64,000 bases of DNA from Moringa oleifera (GCA_021397835.1 JAJFZO010000230.1:4768001-4832000); one strand, 5' to 3'; numbered from the stretch's first letter, positions 37,601-50,491 are shown. Numbers and translations: made by a program. The notes: a model not told the origin generated them from the letters alone.

Positions 37601-40600
37601 TGTCTTATTTTTCCTTTCTTCAACTGAATCCCAGTTAAAAGGAAAAGCTGATTTAGCTCTCCAAAATTTACAAATTGGCAGTCTAAAATATGTAAATAAT
37701 CCTATTCTGATGTGTTGTTATATTTAGACTAGTAAAGCCATGAAACAGTATTCCATATGCACTTACCTCATATGCTGCCCCTTGCCCACCATTGCAAGCC
37801 AACTCCTGTTCTGTTTGTGAAACCAACATGAGCTTCCGCTCTTCAACTATCTTACTCATTTCCGTTACCAATGTCACATGCTTAGAAACATTCCCATGCA
37901 TTTTTCTATACTCAGGGTAATTGTCAACAAATTTGGCCATATCTTCTGCAGATAATTAAAGCAATCAATGAAGTAAGTACCATGACCAGTACTTTCAACT
38001 GCAAAAACCAAAGTTAACAAATGCCTCTGAGAAAAGCAATTTACTTCGCACCTATTGTTTGGATGTTTTGGTTACTTTTTGCAACTTGCTGAAAGTCATC
38101 TACCATCCGCTTGATATTCATTCCAATATCTCCAAAATTCTCATACATGTTAGCCTTAAAGAAAGCATCTTGTTCTGATGACAGGACAACCTCCTGATAC
38201 ATAAATGGAACAAACGCTCTTTACCACCAGATAATATTTTAAAAGATATGTGCACCACAGGGAAGAAGCAATCAACCTGCTGATCCTTTGGAAATTTGCC
38301 AATGCTCCTTAAGTCCACCTTGTTATCCTCAATACCTATCAACTCATGAACCATTGCCTACAAAAATGATTCAATCAATGAGCTGCCCTTATCCTTGTAA
38401 AATATCAAAGAAATCAAGAGGCACACCTTATATTTGAGACCAGCATAATTCGTAAGATTTTAGTCACATGCACCTGATAGGTCCACTGATTCAACAAAGG
38501 TGTCACTGGGTCATCTCTTCTGTCAATAATCAGCAACAATGGAGAAATCTCCGTCCGTCTAAAATCAAAAAGACCACTTTCTTGCTGGTACATCAACTTC
38601 TGTGATCTCCCAAAAACAAAATATCAGTTTTTGCATGGCTCTAAAATCTAACAATTAGAAACCTCTAATATGGGAGATAAAATGAAAATTCAAATTTATT
38701 ATATGCACATAGTATATTGCTAAGCAGATTTCATAAAGTTACTATGCAAGAAAGGAAGTATGAAAAGAGTACACCCACAGCTATAAAATCAAAACAAATC
38801 AATTATGCAGCTTCGCATTCATCTAATCCTTCTAACAGTGCACCCTGAAACTTCACTTACCGCTGTTTCCTGTGCAATCCTTTTAGCAATGTCAGAGGTC
38901 CTTTGGTATCGAATAATCGGTCTTCGCTTCAATGCCAAGAAAACTGCTGCAATACCATCAACAACTCGATCACAAAAGTTCTGTAAACCTGAAGGGTCGA
39001 CAACAGCTGGGAGCATATAAAGGCGATTCGAAGGCATGTTCAAAGTGAAATGATATGGATCAAGCGCAACAAAGTCTGCATAAAACTCCTGCAATGTAAC
39101 AACAATAAATATGGCGCTGTAATAAAATTGCAGACCACTATAACAGGGCGGCATTACAGTGCTGCTAAATATATTATATAACAAAAAAAATTACCAGATA
39201 AAACTACCACAAGAACATGAACTTATGTATCTGAAGAAGGAAACAGCTGTAAAAATAAATCCCTTCCAAACACAGCACAAGAACAGTGATACCATATCTC
39301 TATTCGTATGTCCATGTTGCACAGTTGCAAGGAGAGAGAACAAAATGAAGTAAATAAACAAAGCAAACTACTGCCAGGAAGAAATGTTTATCATCATGAG
39401 CCAAGCAATTCATCTTCCAAAATGACCTCCTCACGACTTATAAGCAAGATCCCACTCATGAAACAATAAACTTAGCCTTGATTTTTCCCCCTTATTATAT
39501 GCATTTTTCTAGTCCCAATGCCACCATTTAGCAAGAGCGGCATTGGCTTTTGAACCACTGCGTTTTACACTAAGCAGTGCAAAAGATTTATATTACATCA
39601 AATATGACCCTTTTTCAGCAAAAAATGCATTTTCTTAAATAAAATTTGATCCACATCGTGTTGGCAACTGACACAGAAGCATTTATGCAACGCCATACAA
39701 TTAAGATCATTAGCAGTAGCTTTTTATAAGTCCACAAATTATACATATATCAAGCAAATCAGAATTAGTATATGAAGAGTTACCTGAACTTGCTGCACAA
39801 CTTCCTGTTCATCTGAGTCAGCTAAAATATGAATCTGGGTATCCTTCAACATGTTAGAAAAAACTGCACAATCAAGCATGAGGTGAATTTAGGACTATAA
39901 AGAAACAGTTAAATTCATGAATAAAAATTAAGATTTTCATGGAAAATCAAATTAAAGATTATCTAACAGTCCCAACCAATTGAAAGAACTTACATAAATG
40001 ATACTCTCCAAATCTAGGATTAGCAAACTGACGCCTTAAATGCTGAATATTCTCTGATATAGGCCGGATGAAATAAACTGCTTTAAGGTGTGACATAGAT
40101 TCTTTGGACATTGAGATGGAATCTATCAATTCTACCAAAAATACTTCTTTCTGAAGTAGCTCGGACTGCGAATACACAACACTTACAATACTAACCTGCA
40201 AGACATGAAACAACAATTAACTTACCTATGATCAAAACTGCAGTTCTCCATTTCTCAATGAATCTAAAACCCAATCAATGAACAATCACACATAAGAAAC
40301 CAACAAAAGGTACTTGAATTAACTCATGTCTCTTGACATATAATACGCTTAAATTCATGATGATTTGATGATTTGAGTTGGGTACATCAATAGTTCAATT
40401 GGTAAAGCATGCCTGTAGACAATGTCGGTATCTCATGTACAAACATGCAGTACGAATGACAATCAAATCAGAACATGCATCCAATTAAATCACAGTTTAA
40501 ATTACAAAGATAAGGTGGACAAATAATTAGAAACTGAAAGCCAAGAAAGAGTAGATTACCGTTTGAGAGTCAAGAATTAGGACCTTCATGCCGGACATGT

Positions 40601-40649
40601 CCTGCAGCATGCGGTTGATGTAATCGCGTGCGGCCGTTACCAGCACCAT
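34673..40649 (-). CDS. VPS45: Vacuolar protein sorting-associated protein 45 (Sec1/Munc18 family)
   Basis: Thirteen exons on the minus strand: 40649-40560, 40195-39994, 39863-39784, 39088-38861, 38599-38474, 38357-38277, 38193-38052, 37945-37767, 37178-37023, 36576-36469, 36388-36267, 35302-35171 and 34733-34673. All junctions are GT-AG and keep frame, giving 568 aa. The protein starts [22 protein letters not shown]-protein hallmarks are [73 protein letters not shown] and [17 protein letters not shown]; the end is [13 protein letters not shown]45 binds the TGN/endosomal syntaxins (SYP4 group in Arabidopsis) and supports SNARE assembly for vacuolar sorting. The length fits plant orthologs. The upstream region carries AAACG...CGTTT motifs and no TATA box, as for a housekeeping gene. 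Confidence 0.96.
37514..37540. repeat. (GAA)n microsatellite in a VPS45 intron
   Basis: About nine GAA units directly follow an A-run. On the VPS45 sense strand it reads as TTC repeats inside intron 8 (37179-37766). It is probably length-polymorphic. Confidence 0.9.
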
Positions 40650-40828
40650 CCTTCCTTGAAATCCCGCCTCTGATCAGCCGTTCTGGTTCAAGGGTTAATG
40701 ATCTCCCTGACTCCGATAATGATGACGTTAGCGATGATGGTGGTCAAGGGCGATCCTGCAATTGGCTTCCTCGCGACACAGATTCAGATCCGCTTAGTGG
40801 GAATGAGAAATCTCCGCCTACGAGCACT

Positions 40829-40953
40829 AAAACGCACCGTTTACCCGCATCAATGGCGGCATCTGCACGCGCTGCTCCTAGTATCTTCTACTTCAAGCCA
40901 GCCAGGAAGAAACGCAGCGTTTCTATTATTTCTCGGATCAAAACGCGCCGTCT
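40829..40953. promoter_or_regulatory. Three AAACG...CGTTT-type motifs upstream of VPS45
   Basis: AAAACGCACCGTTT (40829-40842), AAACGCAGCGTTT (40910-40922) and AAAACGCGCCGTCT (40940-40953) are spaced over 125 bases, 180-305 bases upstream of the VPS45 ATG. The first two are near-palindromes. A similar motif lies upstream of the RimP-like gene. They may be proximal promoter elements of housekeeping genes. Confidence 0.5.
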
Positions 40954-40970
40954 ACCTACCCATTAACTAA

Positions 40971-42560
40971 ATAGTAAAATAAAGGTCTTTGTTAGTTGGA
41001 AGAAAGGTTTTGGTTTGCTGTTACCCTTTGTTCAACCACTGCCAACAAATTTTTCAACAATCCATGCTAAAATTTTTTATTATTTGTAATAATTCTTTAT
41101 ATGTGATTGTATTTATATTAATATTTTTAGTAAATTAGTGAAAAAAAGATTCAAAATAAATATGAATTATATATTTGACACAAATTAAGAATATTTTAAT
41201 TTTATAGCTGAGCATAGTTGTCTCAATCAATAAATTAATATCTTAAATTATGTATTTAAATTTGTAATAAGTGATATTAGATTTATTTTCATTTGTCATT
41301 TATGTTTCATCAAATGGGCATTGCCTTTCAAATTATTTAAAAACATCAATAATTTCAATAAAAATTATACAACTATATTATATTTTTTAATTTTTAATTT
41401 TATATAAATTTTGAATTAATCATTTATATTAAATACTTATATTTTATCTACCTTTTAAAAAATTAATGGGTTTTTATATTATTTTAAAAAATATAAAAAG
41501 TATAAATTATAAATGAAAACTCTTTTTTCCATGTTTCCAAACTTTTTTTTTTTTCCTTTCTACTACAAATGATTTTACTAATTACGATAATTGGCATCCT
41601 TTAATCTGGTGTAAAGTGGACGTAAAAACATTCAAATTCTGCTTTACATCATCCTCTACGAACTTCCTTCTGTTGGTTTTAACAAATAATTAATAAATTA
41701 TAATATTGAATCATTTTCTAATGGAAGTTAGGAGAATCATTTAATCGACCATTATCAAGAAAATTAAGCTCCACTATCAGGCTTCCATGTCTAAGTAAAC
41801 CACAAAGTTTTCCATAATTATTCTTGCTTCTCAGTCATTATTCATTGACTAAGATCTTCTTTCTTCTTTATTAGTAAAAGTAAGAAACAAAAAAATTAAA
41901 AATTAAAAATAAATAAATAAATAAATAACATAAAATAAAAATAAAAATATAATATAATATAAAAAATCCTGAATATACAAGTTTTTTAATTCGATCTTGA
42001 ATATTAATTTGATTTAATTTTATATTTAATTTAATTTAATTTTTATCAAAAAATAAAAATAAAGATATTTAAATTGAATGTCTTATAAAGAATTTTTAAC
42101 TTAAAGTTTTTGCAGGTATATAAAAAGATATTTAAATTATCATCATAAAATTTTTAAATTTTTTAATACTAAAAATTAGTTTTTAAAAATTTTATGCTTT
42201 AAAAGATTTGAAAAATTGAAAAAATAGTTTGGAAGTATGAAATTGTTCTAATTGTACTAATAATTGAAAAAATAATTTAAAATAAAGTATAAATTTATTG
42301 AAATTATTTTGAAATATTTTAATAAGGGTAAATGTTTTTACTAATTTTTATAATTGATTTGAGTTAAAATTTAATTTAAATTAAATTAATATCAAAATAA
42401 AATATAAAATTCAAATAAAATTGCACTTTAAGCTCATAGTTTTTTTTTTTAAAAATATTTATCATAAAGTGAAAAGCTCAGGCAAAATTGGAACCCTCTC
42501 TTACGTTGACTAATCTGTTCTGTTTTATTTTTCTTTGTTTTTAAATTTTATAATTTTGTT
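40971..42560. other. AT-rich divergent spacer between VPS45 and GUX3
   Basis: This 1.6-kb AT-rich spacer contains ATAAATAAATAA-type runs near 41910 and a GAGAGAGAGAG stretch near 42561. It has no coding signal. It should hold the distal promoters of both divergent genes. Confidence 0.55.
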
Positions 42561-42962
42561 GGAGAGAGAGAGTGACTAATCTTCAGTTTTGACGTAGACC
42601 CGACCAAACAATTAACAGTCATCAGCAGAAAATGGCATGTAAATTGCCTTCACTGCTCTGGCACTCAAGTCCATAGTAAGAAATTGCGTTCCGCGCTTGA
42701 CCGTCTGTCTCTGGGATTCCCCATCTCAGTCCCGGATCACAGGTTGCTCTCTTTTCTTTAATGCTTTGGTACAGTTCTATTTGTAAACAAATGGTTGTTC
42801 CTGTCAACAACTGTGTTTTCTCAGTTTGTTTTTTCTGTGTTTTCCACTTCCCGAAACTGCTTTCGTTTGCTTATATTTTTGGCTTTTGTGGTTCCTTTTT
42901 CCTTGTTTTGTAAGAAGGAACATCAGATGCTGCGTTTCTCAGGCTGCAACTGAATCCAGAAG

Positions 42963-43446
42963 ATGAGAGGACCCTCTCCTAGTCCTGTAGAGGCCCGGCA
43001 CCGACTGTCCGCTTCCAAGTCAGTTTCTTCGTCTCTCTCTCTCTCTCTCTCTCGCTGTCTCTCCGCGCTTTGTATATTCTTTTGCTATTTTACCTTTGGA
43101 ATTGGACTACAAAAGCTAGCTACAGTGTGCTTTGCTAATTTGGCTTTAAAATTGTTGGTTTAATTAAATTAGCAAGTCTATTAAGCCTCCAGCAATGTCC
43201 ATAGAGACTGTTTGACAATGAAGTGTCACCAGATCTGCTTCTTATTTATTGTATGTTAATTACTTTTGCTTTTGCCTCTTTTCTTGTTGTTTAGCTGTTT
43301 GATCCAATGAATTGCTTGATTGTTATCAATTGTTGAAAAAACTGTTTAATCTTGTTCTAGATTTGGTTTGAGCTTTACTTGTAGTTCCATCCTCTGATGC
43401 AGTGATGAATTAGTAATATATTCTTTTATTTGTTTTCAACTCTTTG

Positions 43447-43479
<33 letters not shown>

Positions 43480-46400
43480 GGGGGGGCGGCGGCTAAGTTA
43501 TAGGTTGGTGAAGTATGGTTGAAAAGAAACTTCTGGCTCACTTCCAGTTGTAGGAAAAATGGTTTCCAACAGGCATTTAAGTGCCATTTGTTGCTTTCAT
43601 TTAATCTTACATATGATGGTGTATATTGTTGGTTTTTTTTTCTTGTCTCAGTTACTCTACTTCTTGAGCCACTACATTATTGATACATTCAATGAACATG
43701 TAGTTATGTGTAACAAAGACATCTTTAATAAATTTGAACTTGTTTTTTTTAAGCCCTGGAAATGTTTTCTATTGTCAGTATGTGGTAAAAATGAGCTTCC
43801 ACTTATTGGTTAGAGGCACTATTGAACTTGATTGTAGGCTCTGCATATTGTTTTGAAGCTTTCTGGAGTTTTGCTCACTATTATTTTGGAGGTATCCCTT
43901 CCTTTGTATTTTTTCTTCTTTTTGGTTAATAAGCTTGTAAGCATTTTAGTTCGTGGAAAAAGAAAAAAAAAAAAAACCAAAAAGAGCTTCTCCATGATGA
44001 TTTCCTGGACAAGTCCACCCGATGATTCGACATGTTTTTCGTGCTGGAAATGCTTTGAATCTGTTGCACATCTAGTTGGTTGTTTCTCACTCTTGAATTT
44101 ATTTTTCAATCTTACCCAGTGATCCTGATAGCAGAGCCCCAAATGGAAAGGAAAATGATTAGCAATTGTGAAGATTATGTTGTAGTTCTCTTAAAAATCA
44201 AATATATTTTTTTCGTTATTTACTTATTTACATCACTTACTGTTAGTTCTTTTCTCATATTATTTTGGCAAGAACAACATACTATGGATGTAATTTTGAG
44301 TGCTGAATATGCCCTGCACAGAACTCTATATTTTTGCAACCTTTTTAGTTTAGAATATTTGTTCTAGCTCAGAGCTTATCTCCTTTGTGCGTATGCAATA
44401 TTTGAGAGGAGACGTGCAAGTGGTGTATTTGGGTTCGTTTGACAGACCAGTCGAAGCCTAATGGTGGTGAAGAAAATTTGATTTAATGTCTGGCCTACTT
44501 CAGGCTATGTAAGTTGTAATGCAGGGCAGGTTGGTGTTGGTGTTGGTGTTGTCTTACCATGTGTTTGGTGCTTGGAATTCCAGACAATTGCTTGCATTGT
44601 TATGTTACTCATGTTCTGTGACCAACATATTCTGTTATGTTCTAAATGATTTGTGATGCATCAGATAAAACTTAAGTTCTTTCTTTACGTAGTTTATCTA
44701 TATATTGGCATTGCTTTCTTTGCATGTTCTAGAATGATAGAAAATTTAATAAAGAAAAATTCCCTGCTCATACAAAATCCATTTGATATCACAAGTCTTT
44801 ATGCATAGTTTCTCAATAATAACTCCTCTTTAGTTGTTGACCTTTTAGCTGGCTTTGTTTACTTCATGCACATGAACTAACACACTAGTAAATGCTTGTT
44901 CAGTGAAGAGACAAATAGAAGAAGGTTCCAAAGAAATAAAGAATTTAGAGATGTTGAAAAGGCTGTCCATGGTTCGTTTCAGTATAGAAATGGGAACTGC
45001 AAACTATCTACATTAAAAGCTGTATTGGTTATCATTTTGTTTGGAACTTTCTTTACACTTTTCCGATCTCCAGCAGTTTACATTGCTGATCGTCCATCCA
45101 GTCCTGGATCTAGGTATGTTCTGTTGCTTAATCGTCCTTACTTATGCATTGTACTCGCTTTTAGTTGGCTTTGCAATTTCTTACATTTGCGTTAAGGAAG
45201 CACTAGCAATGTTCAGAGTCCTAATACTCGAATTTTGAGTCAGCTAAAGCTTTGCTATTAAGAAGCTATTTTGTTTTCTGTTGTTGCAATAATTTGAAGG
45301 GTTTATTGCACACAGGCCTAGTTTTGTGGACAGATGGATAAGAGAGACGGCTGCTGCTGATCCACGTTATATACCAAATTTAGATATCAACTGGGACCAA
45401 CTGTCAAATGTTGTTGAGAAACTGACTGACAAGGATGAATATCAGGGAGTTGGCTTGTTAAATTTTAATGAGACTGAGAACAATAATTGGAAGCAGCTGA
45501 TACCTGATGCTGAGCATGTAGTTTTGAAGCTGGCTTATGCATCAAATAACCTTACCTGGGAATCCCTATATCCTGAATGGATTGATGAAGAAGAAGAATT
45601 TGAGGTTCCCACTTGTCCTTCTCTGCCTTGGATTCAAGTTCCTGGAAAACCACGGATTGATTTTATCGCTGTCAAGCTTCCCTGCAACAAGGCAGTGAAA
45701 TGGTCAAGGGATGTTGCTCGATTGCACCTGCAACTTGCGGCAGCAAGGCTTGCTGCCTCTTCTAAAGGGCTTCACCCAGTGCAGGTGCTTTTGGTGACTG
45801 ACTGCTTCCCTATCCCAAACCTCTTTACTTGCGAGGAACTTGTTGCACATGATGGCAATGCATGGCTATACAAACCGGACCTGAATAGGTTGAGACAAAA
45901 GGTACAGCTCCCAGTTGGGTCATGTGAACTTGCAGTTCCTCTCAATGCTAAAGGTCAGTGTTTTAACTAGAATCTTCTTTTGGTTCATTTTGTACAATTT
46001 CCTCCAGTTTCAAGTGAATGGAGGTTAGCTGGTCCAAATTTTTTTACTCCTTTATCTTTTATATCAAGAATCTAAGTTAGTAAATGAGCCAGACTAGTTG
46101 AATTAGTTCAAGAATATAAATATGTCCTGTTTCTGATATGAGAAAGAAAAAGGATATAGATACGTCCTGGTGCCATTTGTATGGTACAGACTGGCAAGAT
46201 GCTTATATCACTTGATCCTAATGGACCCAACATCTCACAATCTGTTGAACATTTGCAAGCGAAGTTGGTTCTGTCTGAATTATTGTTGTTATATTTAATA
46301 AAATTTTTATTTCTTTTTTCTGGTCATCTGGAAAGTTTCTATTCTCATGGTATGTGTTTAGTCCTGTGACATATTGAGTTGAAAAGATTATATATTCCTT

Positions 46401-47482
46401 CCAGTAAAAACAGGTGGAAATATGAGAAACTAACTTAATCTTTTTGAACAGAACATTTCCACTCAGCAGGAGCACACCGAGAAGCATACGCTACAATCCT
46501 ACACTCTGCACATTTTTATGTTTGTGGGGCAATTGTTGCAGCTCAGAGTATTCGTATGACAGGTTCAACACGGGATCTTGTGATACTTGTGGATGAATCG
46601 ATTAGTGAGTATCATAGAAGTGGCTTGGAAGCTGCCGGGTGGAAGATTCGTACAATTCAAAGAATTAGGAACCCGAAGGCTGAACGTGATGCATACAATG
46701 AATGGAATTATAGTAAATTTCGTCTTTGGCAATTAACGGAGTATGACAAGATCATTTTCATTGATGCAGATCTGCTTATACTTAGGAATATTGATTTCCT
46801 GTTTGAGATGCCTGAAATATCTGCTACTGGAAACAATGCTACACTGTTCAACTCGGGTGTGATGGTTGTTGAGCCATCAAATTATACATTCCAGCTTCTA
46901 ATGAACCATATCAATGACATTGAGTCCTACAACGGAGGAGATCAGGGGTACCTGAATGAAATTTTCACATGGTGGCACCGAATTCCAAAACGTATGAACT
47001 TCTTGAAGCACTTTTGGGAAGGTGATGAGGAGGAGAAGAAACAGATGAAAACACATCTCTTTGGGGCTGATCCTCCTGTCCTTTATGTGCTCCACTATTT
47101 GGGTAATAAACCATGGCTTTGCTTCCGGGACTATGACTGCAACTGGAATGTGGACATTCTGCAGGAGTTTGCCAGTGATGTAGCTCACAAAAGGTGGTGG
47201 AAAGTGCATGATGCCATGCCTGAAAATTTGCAAAAGTTTTGCTTGCTAAGGTCCAAGCAGAAGGCACAATTGGAGTGGGATAGGAGGCAAGCTGAGAAAG
47301 GAAATTACAGTGATGGTCATTGGAAAATTAAAATAAAAGATAAGAGGTTGAAGACTTGCTTTGAGAACTTTTGCTTCTGGGAGAGTATGCTATGGCACTG
47401 GGGTGAAACAAATTGGACAGATAATGCAACTACTTCTCCATCACCACCGGCTACAACTACTGCATCTCTCTCTTCGTTGTGA
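42963..47482 (+). CDS. GUX3: UDP-glucuronate:xylan alpha-glucuronosyltransferase, GUX3-like (PGSIP, GT8 family)
   Basis: Four exons, 42963-43018, 44904-45113, 45316-45953 and 46452-47482, give 644 aa. The protein starts MRGPSPSPVEARHRLSAS. One hydrophobic segment (about residues 55-72, TLKAVLVIILFGTFFTLF) makes it a type II Golgi protein. The GT8 part contains REAYATILHSAHFYVCGAIV, DLVILVDESISEYHRSGLEA and IRNPKAERDAYNEWNYSKF. The metal-binding DxD lies in KIIFIDADLLILRN (residues 406-408); FNSGVMVVEPSN and YNGGDQGYLNEIFTWWHRIP follow. GUX enzymes add (methyl)glucuronic acid side chains to secondary-wall xylan. I chose GUX3 over GUX1/2 from the short N-terminus and the position next to VPS45, as in Arabidopsis (from memory). 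Intron 1 (1.9 kb) contains a 28-base G run. A leader intron may span about 42743-42942. Confidence 0.93.
43459..43486. repeat. 28-base G homopolymer in GUX3 intron 1
   Basis: Ten T's are followed by 28 uninterrupted G's, then CGGCGGC. The run lies on the sense strand of the intron. It may fold as a G-quadruplex in RNA or may be mis-sized by sequencing. Confidence 0.85.
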
Positions 47483-47917
47483 CTTGTTTCTTCTTCAGAC
47501 TTGCATTTTCTCTGTAGATGACACATGATAAAACAGCCATCTCGAGTCCCAACCCATGACATACCAAAGTGCATCTGCTATCCTGAAAAGGTCATTGCAC
47601 CTGTACCAATGGTTCACTGGAGCACTTTATACTATTCGTCCAATACAAAGATTAACCTTAATTTCTTCTATTGTACTTGGTCAGATTGATTATGTATCTG
47701 TGACAAATTTTCTGGCTGGACACCATCCTACTACAGGATATTCATCTAATTACTCAGAAAGCATTGCTGTTCTTTCCATATGAAATTTCAGCCCCCTTGT
47801 CAATCTGGTTATAATGTATCTAGACTCTGATGTTTTTTTTCCCCTTTTTTTTTTTTTTGAACTTATGAACCTGTCGCTACTCTACTAGCGTCGACTGCGA
47901 TCAAACAAGGAGTGTGC

Positions 47918-47932
47918 AAAACGATGACGTTT
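47918..47932. promoter_or_regulatory. AAAACGATGACGTTT motif upstream of the RimP-like gene
   Basis: This near-palindrome lies about 190-205 bases upstream of the ATG at 48121. It shares the AAACG...CGTTT frame with motifs before VPS45 and has an ACGT-type core. It is probably a promoter-proximal element. Confidence 0.45.
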
Positions 47933-48120
47933 AGGAGGTGAAATATTTGCGTCAGAAGGCGACGCCATTTTTGGCAGGCAACACCCAGAAACTGATTTCC
48001 TGCCAATTTGTCTTCACCTTCTCTCTCAGCCAGACAAACTGCGTTCACTTAAACCACTGAAACACTCAACAAAACTCCTTAGGAAATTGGATTTCCGTAA
48101 AATTAGTATCGAAACTGGAA

Positions 48121-50491
48121 ATGATTTCTCCTTGGAACATTCGGGTGCCGGAAATTTCAGCTCCACCAACGCTTACCACAAGTAGCAGCTTCTACAAGCC
48201 TTCCAGCTCAGCCCATAAGTTTCAATTCCCATTCTGGACATACATAAGTCGTAGAATTCCAAGCAGGTCCCTCGCGGCCTATGCCCGCAAGAGGAAGTTG
48301 GAGTCTGCTGAGCCTGTTCTCAAGCCAACCATAATTGAAGAAGCATTGGCAGACAATGATGAAGAAGAAGAGGAGCAGATTCTTTTTGATGACTTTGACG
48401 AAGGTAACAATATGCTTTTACTCTATTTTCCCTTTTTTTTTCTTTCCTGTTTCCTTTTTCTTTCTTTATTCTATTTGGTCGGTAGGAAAATATGAAATCG
48501 AAGGAAAAGAAAGCTAATTATGATGACTAGGTGAATGTGTCACAAAATAGAGTTTGTTGATTCATGGTGCAGTTTGTTGTCCTACTATGCTAGGAGTGTG
48601 GCACTTTACAAGTTTTTCAGTGTATAAATGTTTAAGATAGTGTTTATATGCCACAAGGAAGTAAGGTTTTATAGATGGAAGTCTTTTGATTCTACAGAGG
48701 CATCGCTGGATGATGATTCGTACTTTGATGACGTGTTTCTAGAGGATGAAACCGACCTCTATGTAAGTTATTCTTTTCTACATCTTATTTGTGCCGTCTT
48801 CAACTCTCGTACATTGAAGCAGGAACCTGAAAACATTTTGGTCCTTTTTCTTTTGGGTGTATCTTCTTTTTGAAGGCTGGGGATGGAGGTGGAGGAGGTG
48901 GAATTAAATTTGCGGGATCATGGTGGGATAACACAGCACTCACAATAGCTGAAGACGTTTGTCAGTCCTTTGATGGTGACTTGAAAATATATGCCTTTAA
49001 AACACTGTCCAATTCTACAATTCAAGTGCGCATTGAGAGGCTCACAAACAAGTAAGCGTCTCTTGATACTATTTATTTGAGAAACGATGTAGGTGATTGA
49101 CATACTTGTTATGAACCACCTATTTGGTATTTCTTACAACGAAATCCCAAGAATGCTATATGTCAGTCTTCATATCTTTACATTCTATGAATCAGTTGGT
49201 GTTTATCTTTGATATTGTTGCTATGTAATGCTGGTTGGGTAGTTGCAGCGATATACATTGGATATTTTGTGTAGCCAATTTGATGGTATGTTACTGCAAA
49301 TATACTTGGTAATTTGCTGAATAGCCTAAATTTCTTTTGCTAAAACGGAGGTTGAAAAAGGATGCTAAAACCAATATTGAATCATGTGAAAATCAATAAC
49401 GACAATTTTATTTTATAGCAGATGATGCATATATTTTATGTTCTAAATATCCTCTTACGTGCTCTATTTGTTCTGTATTCTGCAGTTTCTGGTGGCATTT
49501 TTAAAGTTTTATTTTCTCATAAACAAAGAGCTGTTCCTCGCATCAGAAGTTTTTTATTTACTGTTTTTAGAATCAGTTCAGGAAAACTATATAGAAAGCA
49601 GTCCCTATTTTCGAGAAAAACTATTTATTCTTTTTCAGGTATCTTCTGTTGGATTTGTTCTTTTAGACTGTTTTATGATAACATTTAGCTAACTATTCTT
49701 TGAGGTGGAGAAAATGTGTTGGTTCATCTATGTGACTAGTTTCTTCATATATTAGTTCACGATGATTCCGGATGTCCCTTCATTGTAATAAATTTTCTTC
49801 CCTAAAGGTGTAGACTATCACTTGATAAGGAATGCCTCTGGAGCTCTAAGTTATAATGATATATCACAGATCTGGTTCCCCTAGTATGGAAGACATTGAA
49901 GCTTTTTCGGCAGCTTATAGAGCAAGGTTGGATGAAGCTGAGCTTGCTAAATCCATACCTGACAATATATATTTGGAGGTAGGATTTCTTATATTTGATT
50001 AATTTTTTCCTGTTTCTTGGTTATTTTTACAATATCTTTTGTCAGTTCCATAGGTCTTTGGAGCTTCATGAAATTAAGTAGATCATTCCCATTTTTTTGG
50101 TGGTTGTTGTCTAAAGCTGAAAGTACATGTTCATACATAGTTTTTCTTACTTCCTGGGTCTAAAACCATATTCTTCCTTCAGGTGTCTTCTCCTGGTGTT
50201 GAAAGGGTAGTCAGGATTCCACAAGAGCTGGATCGGTTCAAGGATCGGCCTATGTATGTGAAATATGTCAGCGCAGTTTCTGCAACTGGTTCATCCACAG
50301 AAAGTGATGGTGTTTTTAGGCTGATCTCTTTTGATGTGGAAACAAAATGTTGCACCTGGGGCTTAGCAGATGTGAAGATAAATAGAGAAAAAGCAGGGAA
50401 AGGAAGACCTCTAAGCAAAAAGCAAAAGCAGTGGCACTTAACTACCACCTTTGAATCCTTATGTTTAGTTCGCTTGCACTCAGATGTGTGA
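48121..50491 (+). CDS. RimP-like ribosome maturation factor, probably plastid (UPF0090/DUF150)
   Basis: Five exons, 48121-48403, 48698-48762, 48876-49051, 49870-49978 and 50183-50491, give 313 aa. The first about 55 residues are rich in Ser, Thr and Arg and poor in acids (FYKPSSSAHKF, RRIPSRSLAAYARKR), as expected of a plastid transit peptide. An acidic linker follows (ADNDEEEEEQILFDDFDE). The RimP-like core has NTALTIAEDVCQSFDGDLKI, SIPDNIYLEVSSPGVERVVR and IPQELDRFKDRPMYVKY; the SPGxxR segment is the RimP hallmark. Bacterial RimP assists 30S subunit maturation, so a role in plastid 30S assembly is inferred. From memory, Arabidopsis has such a gene (At1g77122) beside GUX3 and VPS45. It starts 638 bases after the GUX3 stop on the same strand. 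Confidence 0.88.

Noticed and set aside
40628..40966. 112-codon plus-strand open frame opposite the VPS45 start
   Set aside because: It overlaps VPS45 exon 1 and its promoter on the other strand, has no recognisable family, and is explained by the locally GC-rich promoter DNA and AAACG...CGTTT motifs.
43853..44367. Open frames on both strands in GUX3 intron 1
   Set aside because: They are driven by T- and A-rich runs, and no splice sites connect them to the gene in frame.
46898..47267. Two minus-strand open frames of about 100 codons inside GUX3 exon 4
   Set aside because: They are antisense shadows of a strongly conserved GT8 coding exon.
49422..49692. Open frames of 77-88 codons in RimP-like intron 3
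   Set aside because: They lie in the intron 49052-49869, and skipping them keeps the RimP frame intact; their composition is T-rich intronic sequence.
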